Shown: positions 43,703-53,495, counted from the stretch's first letter. The stretch is 64,000 bases of DNA from an uncultured Spirochaetaceae bacterium (GCA_944390015.1 CALXOL010000007.1:38477-102476), one strand, 5' to 3'. A program made the numbers and translations. Notes: generated by a model from the sequence alone, not told the origin.

Positions 43703-44860
43703 TTATTTTACAATCAGGCTCTCGAGGGTAGCAACCTGCTCCTCACTCAGCCCGACCTGTGTTGTAAGATATGTCTCAGCCACTGCCTTCACCTGGTCCT
43801 GAGGGAATGGACGACCATTAATCGTTGTAAAGAAATCGGTAATGATGGAACTGATTGCATCATACTGTTCTGTTCCCTTTTCAACACCATAATAGTTCTC
43901 GTAGCTGGTCATGTAATCCGCAACTATCTCATCCATGCTAGCACCTGCTAATGCCTCGATAAGAGCACTGACCATACCTGCCCTATCCTTTCCTTCATTA
44001 CAGTGTATGAGAACAGGTCCTGTAGGATCGGCTAAGATGAACTCTATACCCTCTTTCAGCTTGGCTTTGAAATCATCAGTCCTGTAATCTACGCCCATGT
44101 TAAGAAGTACGACATCGCCATTCTCGTAGAGTGTCGCATAATAAGAAAACGGATCTATCGTCATCAGGAGAGACTCATCGCTGTCTGCAAGGTTTACAAC
44201 CTTCTGAATGCCGACTTCTTCGATAAGAGCATCCGCATAAGGAGCTCTTGCATCTCCTAACCCTGGATTACAGGAGCGGTAAATCATGTTTTCCTGAAGG
44301 TTTCCACCGCTAAGTGCTCTGAAATTGGCAAATACCTCGTCGCTTGGGTAATCCTCTCTCACATCGGTTCTCTCAAGATGCCTTACCTGGTACTCTGCAA
44401 GATATCCACCCTGCTCTACCAATGTAATTGTAAGCTCGCTTCCAACCGCTACGCCATAAGTAGATGCGAAATCAGCATAGGAGAGAGCAACCTCCACATT
44501 CTCACCATCGACTTTTACGAGTGGAGAACCGTTATCGACATCCGAGTAGCTTGTTACGACAGGAGCCTGGACAACATTCTCACCAGCACTGATCTCAACG
44601 ACATCCCCGAGTGCGAATGTTTCAAGAAGCTCAGCCGTAGTCGTATCAAGATATGTGTTACCATACTTGGACACTTCAATAATGGTGCCACTGATAGCAG
44701 GAGCTTCTGCTTCAACAGCAGCCTCTGGAACCGCCTGCTCAACTGGTGCTGGAGCAGGGGTTGCAATTGCAGGAACTTCCTCTACCACCTCTGTCTTTGT
44801 TGAGGTACAGGATGAGAAAATTAGAATGATTGATAATAACAGAATAAAAATTTTTTTCAT
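43703..44860 (-). CDS. Tyrosine-protein phosphatase lipoprotein
   Basis: 385 residues. The signal peptide has a lipobox Cys at about 18 (IFSSC), followed by a Pro/Ala-rich linker (about 30-55), an unassigned beta-rich segment (about 56-150), then a dual-specificity-type phosphatase domain (about 175-370). FRALSGG...IYRSCNPG and the active-site loop IHCNEGKDRAGM (C-x5-R) are present. The likely role is removing phosphate from periplasmic or host substrates (inference); a related protein family in gut anaerobes is fused this way. AAAGGAG lies 7 bases before the ATG. Confidence 0.82.
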   Translation of the reverse strand: MKKIFILLLSIILIFSSCTSTKTEVVEEVPAIATPAPAPVEQAVPEAAVEAEAPAISGTIIEVSKYGNTYLDTTTAELLETFALGDVVEISAGENVVQAPVVTSYSDVDNGSPLVKVDGENVEVALSYADFASTYGVAVGSELTITLVEQGGYLAEYQVRHLERTDVREDYPSDEVFANFRALSGGNLQENMIYRSCNPGLGDARAPYADALIEEVGIQKVVNLADSDESLLMTIDPFSYYATLYENGDVVLLNMGVDYRTDDFKAKLKEGIEFILADPTGPVLIHCNEGKDRAGMVSALIEALAGASMDEIVADYMTSYENYYGVEKGTEQYDAISSIITDFFTTINGRPFPQDQVKAVAETYLTTQVGLSEEQVATLESLIVK

Positions 44861-44935
44861 TTAATTCTCCTTTCAACTATGTATTCTAACATTAAGTTGA
44901 ACGATTAATGAAAAAAATTTAACAAAGTGTTAACG

Positions 44936-44962
44936 AAAAAAGTGCGGCATTTGAACCGCACT
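44936..44962 (-). terminator. Terminator after the GltS-like gene
   Basis: The perfect 7-bp stem AGTGCGG/CCGCACT is followed on the minus strand by TTTTTT. Confidence 0.85.
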
Positions 44963-44968
44963 CATTAC

Positions 44969-46378
44969 TCAATTCTCCTCTTTGAGGAAGAGTCCACCTC
45001 GCTTGAACGCTCTCTTTCCCGCAAGAAGTCTGTAAGCAATTATACAGGCCAGAGTGTAAAGGAACGTAAGGCCCATCATAAGGTACATCAGTTCCGGCCT
45101 GTTCTGGACGTAGCTGTAAGCTGGGAGGTTCGCACATAATATGATTGGGATTACGAGGAAGAATACGATGCTGGTAGAGTATACGTAATCGGTCGAAGCT
45201 GGGCTCTTGAATTCAGGATCTACGACACGCAGCAGCGCAAGGCCTGTAGGAAGAGTACCTGTTGCAGTTCCGAACAAAAGAAGCATCCTGAAGAACTGGT
45301 AGTCCTTGAACAGCCTTGAGCAGTACCAAGGCAGAATGAAGCAGGTTATTATTATCCCAAGAATCGAGAGTAATAGTATCGGGAGCCAGTAATGCGCGAT
45401 GGCTACGATACTGATTGCTCCAAGACTGGAAGCAACCGTTAAATCGACGGCAAGCCCATTAATCCTGTTCATCGTTCCATTATCAACAGTGTAGCTTATG
45501 TTAAGATGCTTCATGATCATCTTAACAAGAGAGGCGACGAATACGCTGAAAATGAAATTCACACCCCATAGACTGTTCATGAGTTCCTCTGCAAGTGCTC
45601 CGAATGGAGAGAGCGCTATGCCAAGAAGAGTTAAAAGCCCCCATGAAAGCAGATATGTAAAGAGGATGAGAGCAATGTGATATGTCATTGAATCGATGCT
45701 CTCACTCTCTGTTTTTGAGTATGAGGCCTCTCCATTTTCCCCTCTCTTTAAGAACCCGGTTCCCTCGCTCTGCCTGATTTTCTCTGCGATGGATTTATCC
45801 ACCCATCCTCTCTTGAGTCCGATGTTGATTAGGATAACTCCGCCAACGGATCCGACAAGAAATCCGATTGCCGCCATGCATAGGCCAACTGATGTCGCAC
45901 CCTCAAAGCCCATGCTCTCCCATGGAAGACTCATTGAATACGCCTGTCCTGGTCCAAGTTCAAAGCCAAGAGGAAGCGTCAATGCGATTGCAGGAAAGAG
46001 ATCCGGCATTATGGTCTTGGTAAGGATGAAAACCAGTAAAAGTGCAAGGAAGCACTGCAGACCATATTGTGCGACGATAGATACGGTTCCCTCTGCAAGA
46101 ACACCCTTTCTCTTATCCCTGCTACCCTCCGACGTACGTAGCATGGTTGCAATGAATGATATATTCAGAAGATGGTAGACCAAATCGCCAAGAAAATCGG
46201 CACTCAAAGAGAAATAAGGAGCTATGTAATTATAGAAAATCAACATCAATGCTCCTGCAATGATGGAAGAAGGAATGAGAAATCTCTGAAGGAAACGTAC
46301 CCTTGTCCTTAAAAACGCACCGACCAAGAGAAATGCCGATATTATACCTAAATGAATGATGTATTCGAAGTCCATCAT
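44969..46378 (-). CDS. Sodium/glutamate symporter-like transporter
   Basis: 469 residues, about twelve helices, with the GltS-type FLIPSSIIAGALML, FELGPGQAYSMSLPWE, ATSVGLCMAAIGFLVG and a second-half GTATGTLPTGLALLRVVDPE. GltS proteins carry glutamate with Na+. The longer middle loop (residues about 195-225) and low conservation of the substrate site leave other anions possible. It follows the PlsC-like gene by 26 bp, likely one operon. Confidence 0.72.
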   Translation of the reverse strand: MMDFEYIIHLGIISAFLLVGAFLRTRVRFLQRFLIPSSIIAGALMLIFYNYIAPYFSLSADFLGDLVYHLLNISFIATMLRTSEGSRDKRKGVLAEGTVSIVAQYGLQCFLALLLVFILTKTIMPDLFPAIALTLPLGFELGPGQAYSMSLPWESMGFEGATSVGLCMAAIGFLVGSVGGVILINIGLKRGWVDKSIAEKIRQSEGTGFLKRGENGEASYSKTESESIDSMTYHIALILFTYLLSWGLLTLLGIALSPFGALAEELMNSLWGVNFIFSVFVASLVKMIMKHLNISYTVDNGTMNRINGLAVDLTVASSLGAISIVAIAHYWLPILLLSILGIIITCFILPWYCSRLFKDYQFFRMLLLFGTATGTLPTGLALLRVVDPEFKSPASTDYVYSTSIVFFLVIPIILCANLPAYSYVQNRPELMYLMMGLTFLYTLACIIAYRLLAGKRAFKRGGLFLKEEN

Positions 46379-46404
46379 AAAACTTGCCCTCCCAAAATCA
46401 ATAA

Positions 46405-47592
46405 CTAATCGTCCTTTTCTTTATTGAGTTTCTGTATTTCAAAAAATAAATCCTGATATTTAAGAGTGCTCTCCATACCTTTGAGACGTATGCGGAAGAG
46501 TTTTCCCATATGATAGAGCTCTATAGTATACTTTGCGCAGATTATCATGGAATCGATCTCTGAAAATGGAAATACGTACTCCATTGCTTCCTTGCAACTG
46601 ATAATCATCCTGTCTGAATAGCAGTGGAGCTTGAAGTCCTTGCTTATTAGCTCATTGCGTCTCTTTCCTCCCGTCTGAAATAAAATGCCGTTACCGGGTG
46701 GAAAGATCTCCTCATCGCTTTTCTTTTCAAGAAGGGAGAGAAGCATCTTTCTCTCCGTCTCATGATACTCTGAAAGCGATATGCTCCCGTCTTTTGAAAC
46801 GAGATCAAAATAACCATTTACCTTATACTCTTTCTTACAGGAAGAGCAGCTTACTCTATCACGATTTGATTGCATCGTCTCAAACGAACCGCATGAGGGG
46901 CAAGCATATAACAGGCGCTCAATACCATCAGCCTGCTTCTTCTCATCGTAGTATTCAATGTGATTCTCTTTCTGCCAGAGCGTGTTATCGAATGTAAGAT
47001 TTTCTGAAACTATTTTAATAAGATCTGTAATATTGGATGCTTTTATCTCATCAGGATAAAGCACCCTTTTTACTTTGAGATAGACTTTTCCCTTTCTTTC
47101 AGTGTGGCTCCATCTCGGTTTTTTAGAGAAGCCACCCTCTATGTTTATAAATACGGTTGGGACCTTGAAAAGACGGACAAGCTTGGCAGTCGCACTCGTA
47201 ATGTCCATCATCTTTCCATCCCAGGTTCTCGTGCCCTCAGGAAAAAGCCCTACAATACCCCCCCCCTTAAGGGCAGAGCTTATGTCTTTTATAGTCTCTA
47301 TATCGCTCTTACCCTGAGCCTTTGGGATAGCCTGAACCCAATGTCTAAGAAGGAAGGATGGTACCTTCATCTTAAAAAGATAGGCACCGGCGACCCATCT
47401 TATATGATTAGGAAATCGCGCAGATATAAAAAACGGATCAAGAGTATGAACGTGGTTTGCAAAAACAAGGGCGGGTCCATCAATGCCCTCAAGAGCTTCA
47501 AATCCCTCCGTTTTAAGACCAAAGCGGAGTTTCAAATAAGTACCATAGAATGGCACCAGAAAATATTTCATTGCCGGAGGCATTTTTGCCAT
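46405..47592 (-). CDS. PlsC-type 1-acylglycerol-3-phosphate acyltransferase with C-terminal zinc ribbon
   Basis: 395 residues from the ATG at 47592 (AAGGG upstream). The acyltransferase domain (about 15-200) has HX4D as NHVHTLDPFF, the substrate motif GIVGLFPEGTRTWDGK and VFINIEGG, typical of PlsC in phosphatidate synthesis. After about residue 220 there is an added zinc ribbon C-P-S-C-G...C-S-S-C-K and a further unassigned domain of about 110 residues, not found in standard PlsC. Confidence 0.78.
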   Translation of the reverse strand: MAKMPPAMKYFLVPFYGTYLKLRFGLKTEGFEALEGIDGPALVFANHVHTLDPFFISARFPNHIRWVAGAYLFKMKVPSFLLRHWVQAIPKAQGKSDIETIKDISSALKGGGIVGLFPEGTRTWDGKMMDITSATAKLVRLFKVPTVFINIEGGFSKKPRWSHTERKGKVYLKVKRVLYPDEIKASNITDLIKIVSENLTFDNTLWQKENHIEYYDEKKQADGIERLLYACPSCGSFETMQSNRDRVSCSSCKKEYKVNGYFDLVSKDGSISLSEYHETERKMLLSLLEKKSDEEIFPPGNGILFQTGGKRRNELISKDFKLHCYSDRMIISCKEAMEYVFPFSEIDSMIICAKYTIELYHMGKLFRIRLKGMESTLKYQDLFFEIQKLNKEKDD

Positions 47593-47654
47593 AGTGTTAT
47601 CCCTTTTGAAACAGGTTAGCATGACAAAAAACTTATAGTCTATCAGGGAGAAAG

Positions 47655-47694
47655 AAAAAAAATAAAAAATTATCGGCTACCCGAAGGCAGCCGA
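47655..47694 (-). terminator. Terminator after ygeY
   Basis: The stem TCGGCT/AGCCGA (47672-47694) is followed on the minus strand by TAATTTTTTATTTTTTTT. Confidence 0.8.
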
Positions 47695-47702
47695 AGAAAG
47701 AG

Positions 47703-48926
47703 TTAATCTATTCTCTTTTCAAGCGCATAAGGCAAGAGGGTATAGAATCCAGAACATATTACCAGGTCCTCGACCCTGTTAATCTCATTTGGCGCATGTG
47801 CCTGGGCCTCATCTCCAGGACCAAATCCAATTGCAGGAATCTTATGGCGTCCCGTTGTTGCAACAAGATTGGTACTGAACGTCCACTTATCTACAACAGG
47901 ATCCTTCTCATATAGCGCCTTATAATCACTTATCGCAGCCTGGACAAGCTCATGCGACTCATCAATCTTCCATGTCGGGAAATAGAGTTCCTGGGAGTAT
48001 TCCTTGTTCGTCCATCCAATCTTCTCGTAGTTTGGCATCTCTACGATGATTGAATCTGGATCATCCCCCGTAGCCTCAGAAACATATTTTCTGACCTGTG
48101 CTATGGCAAGATCCGCATCCTCACCCCATGTAAGTCTTCTATCAAGATAGAGCATCGCATAATCGGCTACGGCACACTGGGAAGGACCCTTAACATCCAT
48201 CTGGCTGACCGTTATTGTTCCTTTTCCAAGGAAATGATCATCATCCGGCTGCAAATCCTCATTAAGCTTCTCTATCGCCAGAGCTGCACGTGATGCCTTA
48301 TATGCGGCAGAAACGCCACGCTCAGGAGCAGAACCATGACAGGAAATTCCTCTCAATATCACCCTGATTTCCATTCTTCCCCTATGCCCACGATATATTC
48401 TGCAACTGGTAGGTTCAGTGGATACGATCAAATCCGGCTTGAAGTTCTCCTCTTCTATGAGATACTTCCAGCACATTCCATCGCAGTCCTCCTCCATTAC
48501 GGTAAATGTGAAGTATACGGTGTATTCCCCGTCATATCCGAGCTCCTTAAGCATCCTACCGGCGGTAATCATGCTTGCAGCTCCTCCTTTCTGGTCACTG
48601 GCTCCTCGTCCAAGAACAAGCCCATCCTTTATCTCACCAGAGAATGGATCGAAATTCCAGTTCTTCATATTACCGACTTCCACAGTATCTATATGAGCAT
48701 CGAATGCGATTTTCTTCGGTCCATTACCAACCCTTGCGACAACTGAGCCCAGTCCATCGATATAGACCTCATCGAATCCAGCCTCTTTACAAAGCTCTAC
48801 TATCAGACGGCATACATCCTCTTCTTTTGAAGAATAACTCTTCGTCCTTACAAGTTTAGAAAGGTTAGTTGCCGTATAATCACGGTACTTTTCTGCCATC
48901 TGACGGATTTTTTCCGTAATTCCCAT
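47703..48926 (-). CDS. ygeY: YgeY-family M20 peptidase/deacetylase
   Basis: 407 residues of the M20 zinc-hydrolase family: AFDAHIDTVEVG (metal Asp/His), GRGASDQKGGAASM, TVMEEDCDG, STEPTS, and the dimerisation-domain segment GISCHGSAPERG. It matches YgeY, linked in gut bacteria to selenium-dependent purine/uric-acid breakdown. The last gene of the ygfK-ssnA-ygeY operon (9 bp after ssnA). Confidence 0.9.
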   Translation of the reverse strand: MGITEKIRQMAEKYRDYTATNLSKLVRTKSYSSKEEDVCRLIVELCKEAGFDEVYIDGLGSVVARVGNGPKKIAFDAHIDTVEVGNMKNWNFDPFSGEIKDGLVLGRGASDQKGGAASMITAGRMLKELGYDGEYTVYFTFTVMEEDCDGMCWKYLIEEENFKPDLIVSTEPTSCRIYRGHRGRMEIRVILRGISCHGSAPERGVSAAYKASRAALAIEKLNEDLQPDDDHFLGKGTITVSQMDVKGPSQCAVADYAMLYLDRRLTWGEDADLAIAQVRKYVSEATGDDPDSIIVEMPNYEKIGWTNKEYSQELYFPTWKIDESHELVQAAISDYKALYEKDPVVDKWTFSTNLVATTGRHKIPAIGFGPGDEAQAHAPNEINRVEDLVICSGFYTLLPYALEKRID

Positions 48927-48935
48927 AGATTCCTC

Positions 48936-50273
48936 CTACTTTATCTTATCTGCTTTTTTCCAAAGCTTCTTCGCACATTCCCTACTCTTTGCATAAATCT
49001 CATCTGCATCGATGTTAGTGAATTTCTTATCCTTTAAGAGCAGCTTTCCATTGACTATCACAGTGTCCACGGCATTACTGCTCATTCCCCAAACGAAATG
49101 CGTTGCTGCATTCTTCTTAACTATCGGTGTCGGCGCATCATAATCAAGAAGTACGAGATCTGCCTTATACCCTTCCTTGATACGACCAATCTTGATGCGT
49201 GATGAGAACGCACTCTCAACCAGTTTGTTCCCCCTATTGAGCACTTCAAGAAAATCAGCAGGCCAGAAAGGACCGCCGTCATCCTTATGCTTGAAAAATG
49301 CGATTTTTATCTCCTCAAACATATTTCCGCCGCATCCATCAGTTCCCAGAACAAGCCGCTCTATATCCTTCAGATGCCTGTTGTATCCGACATGGTTGTT
49401 CATGTTACTGCGTGGATTATGTGCGAAGAAACACTTCCTCTCATTTAAAAGCTCAATCTCGGAATCATAGAGATAGAGGCCATGGACGAGAAGACTCTTC
49501 TCATTTAGAAGACCATAATCATCAAGACGGTTTACGATATCCTTATTGTAATGATGATGTGAATGAACCTGGTCGTACTTATCTTCTGCCACGTGGATAT
49601 GTAGGCCACGCCCCGTATCCTTCATCGCTCCATGGAGCATCTCAAGCCCTTCATCAGGAATCGTGAATGGAGCATGAGCACCTATCATGGCCTCGACAAG
49701 CACATCATCACCCCTCTTTATCTTCTCATCAACCTCTTTGGCAAAGCGTACATTCTCGTTTACGCCTTCCCATACCTCATCCATTCCCCTGTTGCGGTCG
49801 GTAACCTCGTAACATGTGACACCGCGGATGCCGACGTCCTCCATGCCTTTCGCAATAACAGAAAGAGAGCCATCTATGAATGAAGGAGATGCATGGTGGT
49901 CAACTACGCTGGTAGTTCCAGCCTTGATTGCATCAAGAGAACATATGAGGGATGAGTAATATGTGCTCTCCTCATCCAATGCCCTGTCCAGGCGCCACCA
50001 CCACTCTCTTAGCACTTCAATAAAGTCCCTCTGAGCTCCAGCTGAGATAAGCATCCCCCTCGATAGCCCAGAATAATAGTGATGATGAGCGCAGACATTG
50101 CCTGGAATTAACGTCTTCCCACTGCCGTCAATCACAGTATCCGCAGAAAATGCTAAATTCTCTCCGACTTTTTTAATCTCAGTGTTCTCAATAAGAACAT
50201 CCATTCCCTCCGATATCGAAAACGGAGGCCTTGTCTCAAAGATACGGACATTTTTAATAAGGATACTACTCAT
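48936..50273 (-). CDS. ssnA: Putative aminohydrolase SsnA
   Basis: 445 residues from the ATG at 50273 (GAGGAG upstream); a GTG two codons before is a weaker start. Amidohydrolase superfamily: the metal-binding AHHHYYSG, GAHAPFTIPDEG, HIHVAED, VHGLYL, and LGTDGCGGN (Asp ligand). SsnA is a guanine-deaminase-like enzyme found with YgfK and YgeY. The start lies 2 bp after the ygfK stop. Confidence 0.9.
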   Translation of the reverse strand: MSSILIKNVRIFETRPPFSISEGMDVLIENTEIKKVGENLAFSADTVIDGSGKTLIPGNVCAHHHYYSGLSRGMLISAGAQRDFIEVLREWWWRLDRALDEESTYYSSLICSLDAIKAGTTSVVDHHASPSFIDGSLSVIAKGMEDVGIRGVTCYEVTDRNRGMDEVWEGVNENVRFAKEVDEKIKRGDDVLVEAMIGAHAPFTIPDEGLEMLHGAMKDTGRGLHIHVAEDKYDQVHSHHHYNKDIVNRLDDYGLLNEKSLLVHGLYLYDSEIELLNERKCFFAHNPRSNMNNHVGYNRHLKDIERLVLGTDGCGGNMFEEIKIAFFKHKDDGGPFWPADFLEVLNRGNKLVESAFSSRIKIGRIKEGYKADLVLLDYDAPTPIVKKNAATHFVWGMSSNAVDTVIVNGKLLLKDKKFTNIDADEIYAKSRECAKKLWKKADKIK

Positions 50274-50275
50274 AA

Positions 50276-53200
50276 TCACTCCTCAACAGGACCAAGCAGA
50301 TAATGATAGCTTGTGAATATCTCATCTATCAGCATCTCGACTTCAGGAGGTAGGCCTTCAACATTTACAAGACCCTCCTTATCGAGATCTCCTTTTAGAA
50401 CTTCACCTTCATAACGTACGATGAGAGATTCTCCATCATAGAAGAAACCATCATTAGCACTGTTATCAAAATCCTCTCTCAAACTGAAAACCGTGAATTT
50501 CTTCCGATATGGACCGCCCGAATACGGACAGAATGTCTCGCAGTTTCCACATTCATTGCAGTAAGCATCGATATGCACAATCTCAAATGGATCAGAGAAA
50601 GCTTCCCATGTCCTCATATCAATTGGTACATTCGCCCTGTTTGGACATACATCGACGCACTTAGAGCACATGTAGGAGCATTCAAGGCAACGTGAAGCCT
50701 CCCTCTTGAAGAAATCAGAATCTGAAAGTGAGTTGTCAAAAGAGAGTATGCTACTCTTCTTTTTAAGCAGTGAGGCAAAATACTCATCCTCTGCATCCCT
50801 GAGAGCCTCGTCATCCTCTCCATCCTCATCTTCCTCCTCACCATCATGGTCGCAAGAGCACTCATGCTCATCATCATGATGATGGCCACATGAGCATTCA
50901 GAGTCGTGATGATGGTGATGAGAGCAGGAGCACTCCTCTTCCTCCTCACTCTCCTCCTCTTCGATTATATCTTCATAGACTTTGTCTATCGCCTCCTCAA
51001 CAGCCTTACGAGCTGATGCGATACATTCAACTACGGTACTAGGCCCTGAAAGAGCATCTCCGATAAGATATACCTTCTCCTCTTCACTCTGATAGCAAAT
51101 CTCATTTAAAGCAGCATCATCGGCATCCTCTCCAATCGCCTGGATAAGATAGTCGCAAGGAATAGATACTGTCTCTCCTGTCTCCACAGGCCTTCTCCTT
51201 CCAGATGAATCCTTTTCTCCTAAAGTCATCTTATTGAGAGTGAGAATGCCATCTACAAAGCTTATAGGATTATTCAACCAATTGAAGACAATACCTTCAG
51301 AGAGAGCCTCTTCATACTCCTCCCTGTCCGCAGGCATCTGTGCAAAGCTTCTTCTATATACGATATTGACAGATTCAACACCTGGCACCCTCTTTGCCGC
51401 TCTGGAGGCATCCATTGCTGTATTTCCCGCTCCAACGACGACAACGTTCTTACCCAGCCTTAAATCCTCTTTCCTCTTCACACGCCTGAGGAAGCTTATA
51501 GCACTTTCACGAGAACCGTTTCCACTTATCTTGAGATTCTTCGATTTCTCAGCTCCTATTGCCACAAAGACATATTCAAAGCCCTCGCTCTTCAGCTCTT
51601 TTATGCTCTTTTTTACATTGAAATGGAAATCTACACCGTTTTCCTCAATAAAGGCGACATCCTTATCTACCACTGATGCAGGGATTCGGAAATCTGGAAT
51701 AGTAGATTTGCATACGCCGCCGGCACTCTCATCCTTTTCAAAGACAGAGACTTTGAAACCTGCACGGCGAAGGAAGAATGCAGCTGCAAGACCTGCAGGT
51801 CCCGCACCGATTACAGCAGCCTTTACAGAACCCTCTTCAGGTGTCTCCCAGAGTTCCTTCTTATACTCATCAAAATAAGAAGTAGCAAGACGCTTCTTTA
51901 CCTCCCTTATCTTCACCGCTCCCTCATAATCTTTTCTCGTACAATGATTCTGGCACTCATGGGAGCAGATCCAACCCGTGATGTTGGGAAGTGCGTTATC
52001 GAGATATATCAAGGCAAGAGCCTCAGCACCACGCCCTTCTCCTGCAAGATTGACATAATCAGGAATCATCTGATGAATCGGACAGGATTCGACACAAGGT
52101 GCGACAAAGCAATCAAGAAGAGGAAGTTCCTGATTGAGTTTTATACTTCCAAATCCTTTAAATTCCTTTGCCGAGAAGGCCTTTGGATTTTTTGCCTTCT
52201 CAGAGAGCGCTTCAAGTTTTCCGACATCCACACCACTGCTTTCCCACGCAGAGATGGATGAAAGAATTCTTGCATCCTCTCTCATACGGTAATAACCACC
52301 TGGTTGGAGCATATCGGTAGCAACCGTGATAGGTCTTATACCCGTTTCAAAAAGTTCCTTGATGTTAAAGGCATTCGCACCACCAGAGTAGGAAATTGGA
52401 AGTTTTCCATCAAACTCCTTCGAAAGCTTAAGTGCGACAGAAAGGGAAATCGGCATGAGAGCACGGCCGGACATATACATCTCATCCCCAGGTAATACCC
52501 CCTGATTGTTTACAGAGCCAAGGGTATTAGTAAGCTTGACACCAAAGCCTCTTCCATCCTTCTCTGCCTTGGCAACAAGCCGTTTCAGCATTCCTATTGC
52601 ATCACTATACTGCAAGTCATGATCAAAGCTCTCACGTCTGAGCGTAAGATAATCATATCCTAGTCCATCAAGGATTCTCCTGACCTCATCATAGCCAAGC
52701 AAGGTAGGATTTAGTTTGATGAAGGTATCAAGACCTTTCTCATCAAGCATATAACTTGCAATAGCCTCAATCTCTGCAGGAGGGCATCCATGCATCGTAG
52801 ATAGCGTTACAGATGGTGAAATATGAGCACTGATCTTATCGATGTTCTTTATTACATCCGCTTCCTTTCCCTCATAGATAGTTCCTGAGAAGATTCCATC
52901 TTTCATCATCGCCTTAAGAGACGCTTTGTATTGCTCAAAAAGATCGCTCTTCCTTGCATCCATCATCTGAGTGATAAACTTATCCATTCTCTCACTCTTT
53001 ATGCCCTCAAGGTTATATCCAACGGACATGTTGAAGATGAAGCCAGGCGCATTCCATCCATCATGGCTCACGATATCCAGGACATGTACGATGAACCAAG
53101 CCTTAAGATACTCATCAAAGGCTTTTTCAAGGCTGAGCTCAGTAGACCACTCCGTGTTATATCCTTCATCCCTCGCATCAATACAGGGTTTAGCTATCTC

Positions 53201-53473
53201 AAGGGAGTCCATAATCTGAACAGTCTTAAGTTCTATGAATCTTGCCCCGACAAGGTAACTTGTGATGATATTCTGTGCCAGCTGCGTATGGGGACCAGCG
53301 GCAGGTCCAAGAGGTGTTCTTGCACTTTGGTTGAAGACTTTTATACTCTTTTTCTCATCGTCAGAGAAAAACATCTCTTTTTTTATATTGAATATGCTCC
53401 CCTGATTGCGAAGCTCTCCTGTAATCCTCTCAAGGAGTTCCTCAAAAGGTACGACTCTCATTACATCTGCCAT
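50276..53473 (-). CDS. ygfK: YgfK, putative selenate reductase-type flavoprotein subunit
   Basis: 1065 residues. N-terminal TIM-barrel part (about 1-430; TPLGPAAGPHTQLAQN, LNPTLLGYDEVR), then a Cys-rich linker (FVAPCVESCPIHQMIPDYVN), an NAD(P)/FAD oxidoreductase domain of the GltD type (GAGPAGLAAAFFLRRAGF, VVVGAGNTAMDASRAA, about 540-830), and 4Fe-4S motifs near the C-terminus (CSKCVDVCPN, CNECGNCETFCP). It moves electrons for a selenium-dependent hydroxylase pathway in gut purine degraders (family knowledge). Unusual: an acidic Cys/His-rich insert, about residues 838-890, with three Glu-Cys-Ser-Cys units and His runs. Confidence 0.9.
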   Translation of the reverse strand: MADVMRVVPFEELLERITGELRNQGSIFNIKKEMFFSDDEKKSIKVFNQSARTPLGPAAGPHTQLAQNIITSYLVGARFIELKTVQIMDSLEIAKPCIDARDEGYNTEWSTELSLEKAFDEYLKAWFIVHVLDIVSHDGWNAPGFIFNMSVGYNLEGIKSERMDKFITQMMDARKSDLFEQYKASLKAMMKDGIFSGTIYEGKEADVIKNIDKISAHISPSVTLSTMHGCPPAEIEAIASYMLDEKGLDTFIKLNPTLLGYDEVRRILDGLGYDYLTLRRESFDHDLQYSDAIGMLKRLVAKAEKDGRGFGVKLTNTLGSVNNQGVLPGDEMYMSGRALMPISLSVALKLSKEFDGKLPISYSGGANAFNIKELFETGIRPITVATDMLQPGGYYRMREDARILSSISAWESSGVDVGKLEALSEKAKNPKAFSAKEFKGFGSIKLNQELPLLDCFVAPCVESCPIHQMIPDYVNLAGEGRGAEALALIYLDNALPNITGWICSHECQNHCTRKDYEGAVKIREVKKRLATSYFDEYKKELWETPEEGSVKAAVIGAGPAGLAAAFFLRRAGFKVSVFEKDESAGGVCKSTIPDFRIPASVVDKDVAFIEENGVDFHFNVKKSIKELKSEGFEYVFVAIGAEKSKNLKISGNGSRESAISFLRRVKRKEDLRLGKNVVVVGAGNTAMDASRAAKRVPGVESVNIVYRRSFAQMPADREEYEEALSEGIVFNWLNNPISFVDGILTLNKMTLGEKDSSGRRRPVETGETVSIPCDYLIQAIGEDADDAALNEICYQSEEEKVYLIGDALSGPSTVVECIASARKAVEEAIDKVYEDIIEEEESEEEEECSCSHHHHHDSECSCGHHHDDEHECSCDHDGEEEDEDGEDDEALRDAEDEYFASLLKKKSSILSFDNSLSDSDFFKREASRCLECSYMCSKCVDVCPNRANVPIDMRTWEAFSDPFEIVHIDAYCNECGNCETFCPYSGGPYRKKFTVFSLREDFDNSANDGFFYDGESLIVRYEGEVLKGDLDKEGLVNVEGLPPEVEMLIDEIFTSYHYLLGPVEE

Positions 53474-53495
53474 TGGTCTTCTCCTATCTATTTAA

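Noticed and set aside
50811..50962. His/Cys-rich part of YgfK treated as a frameshift artefact
   Set aside because: The frame is continuous and both flanks match YgfK; the repeated Glu-Cys-Ser-Cys units are too regular for a random frame.
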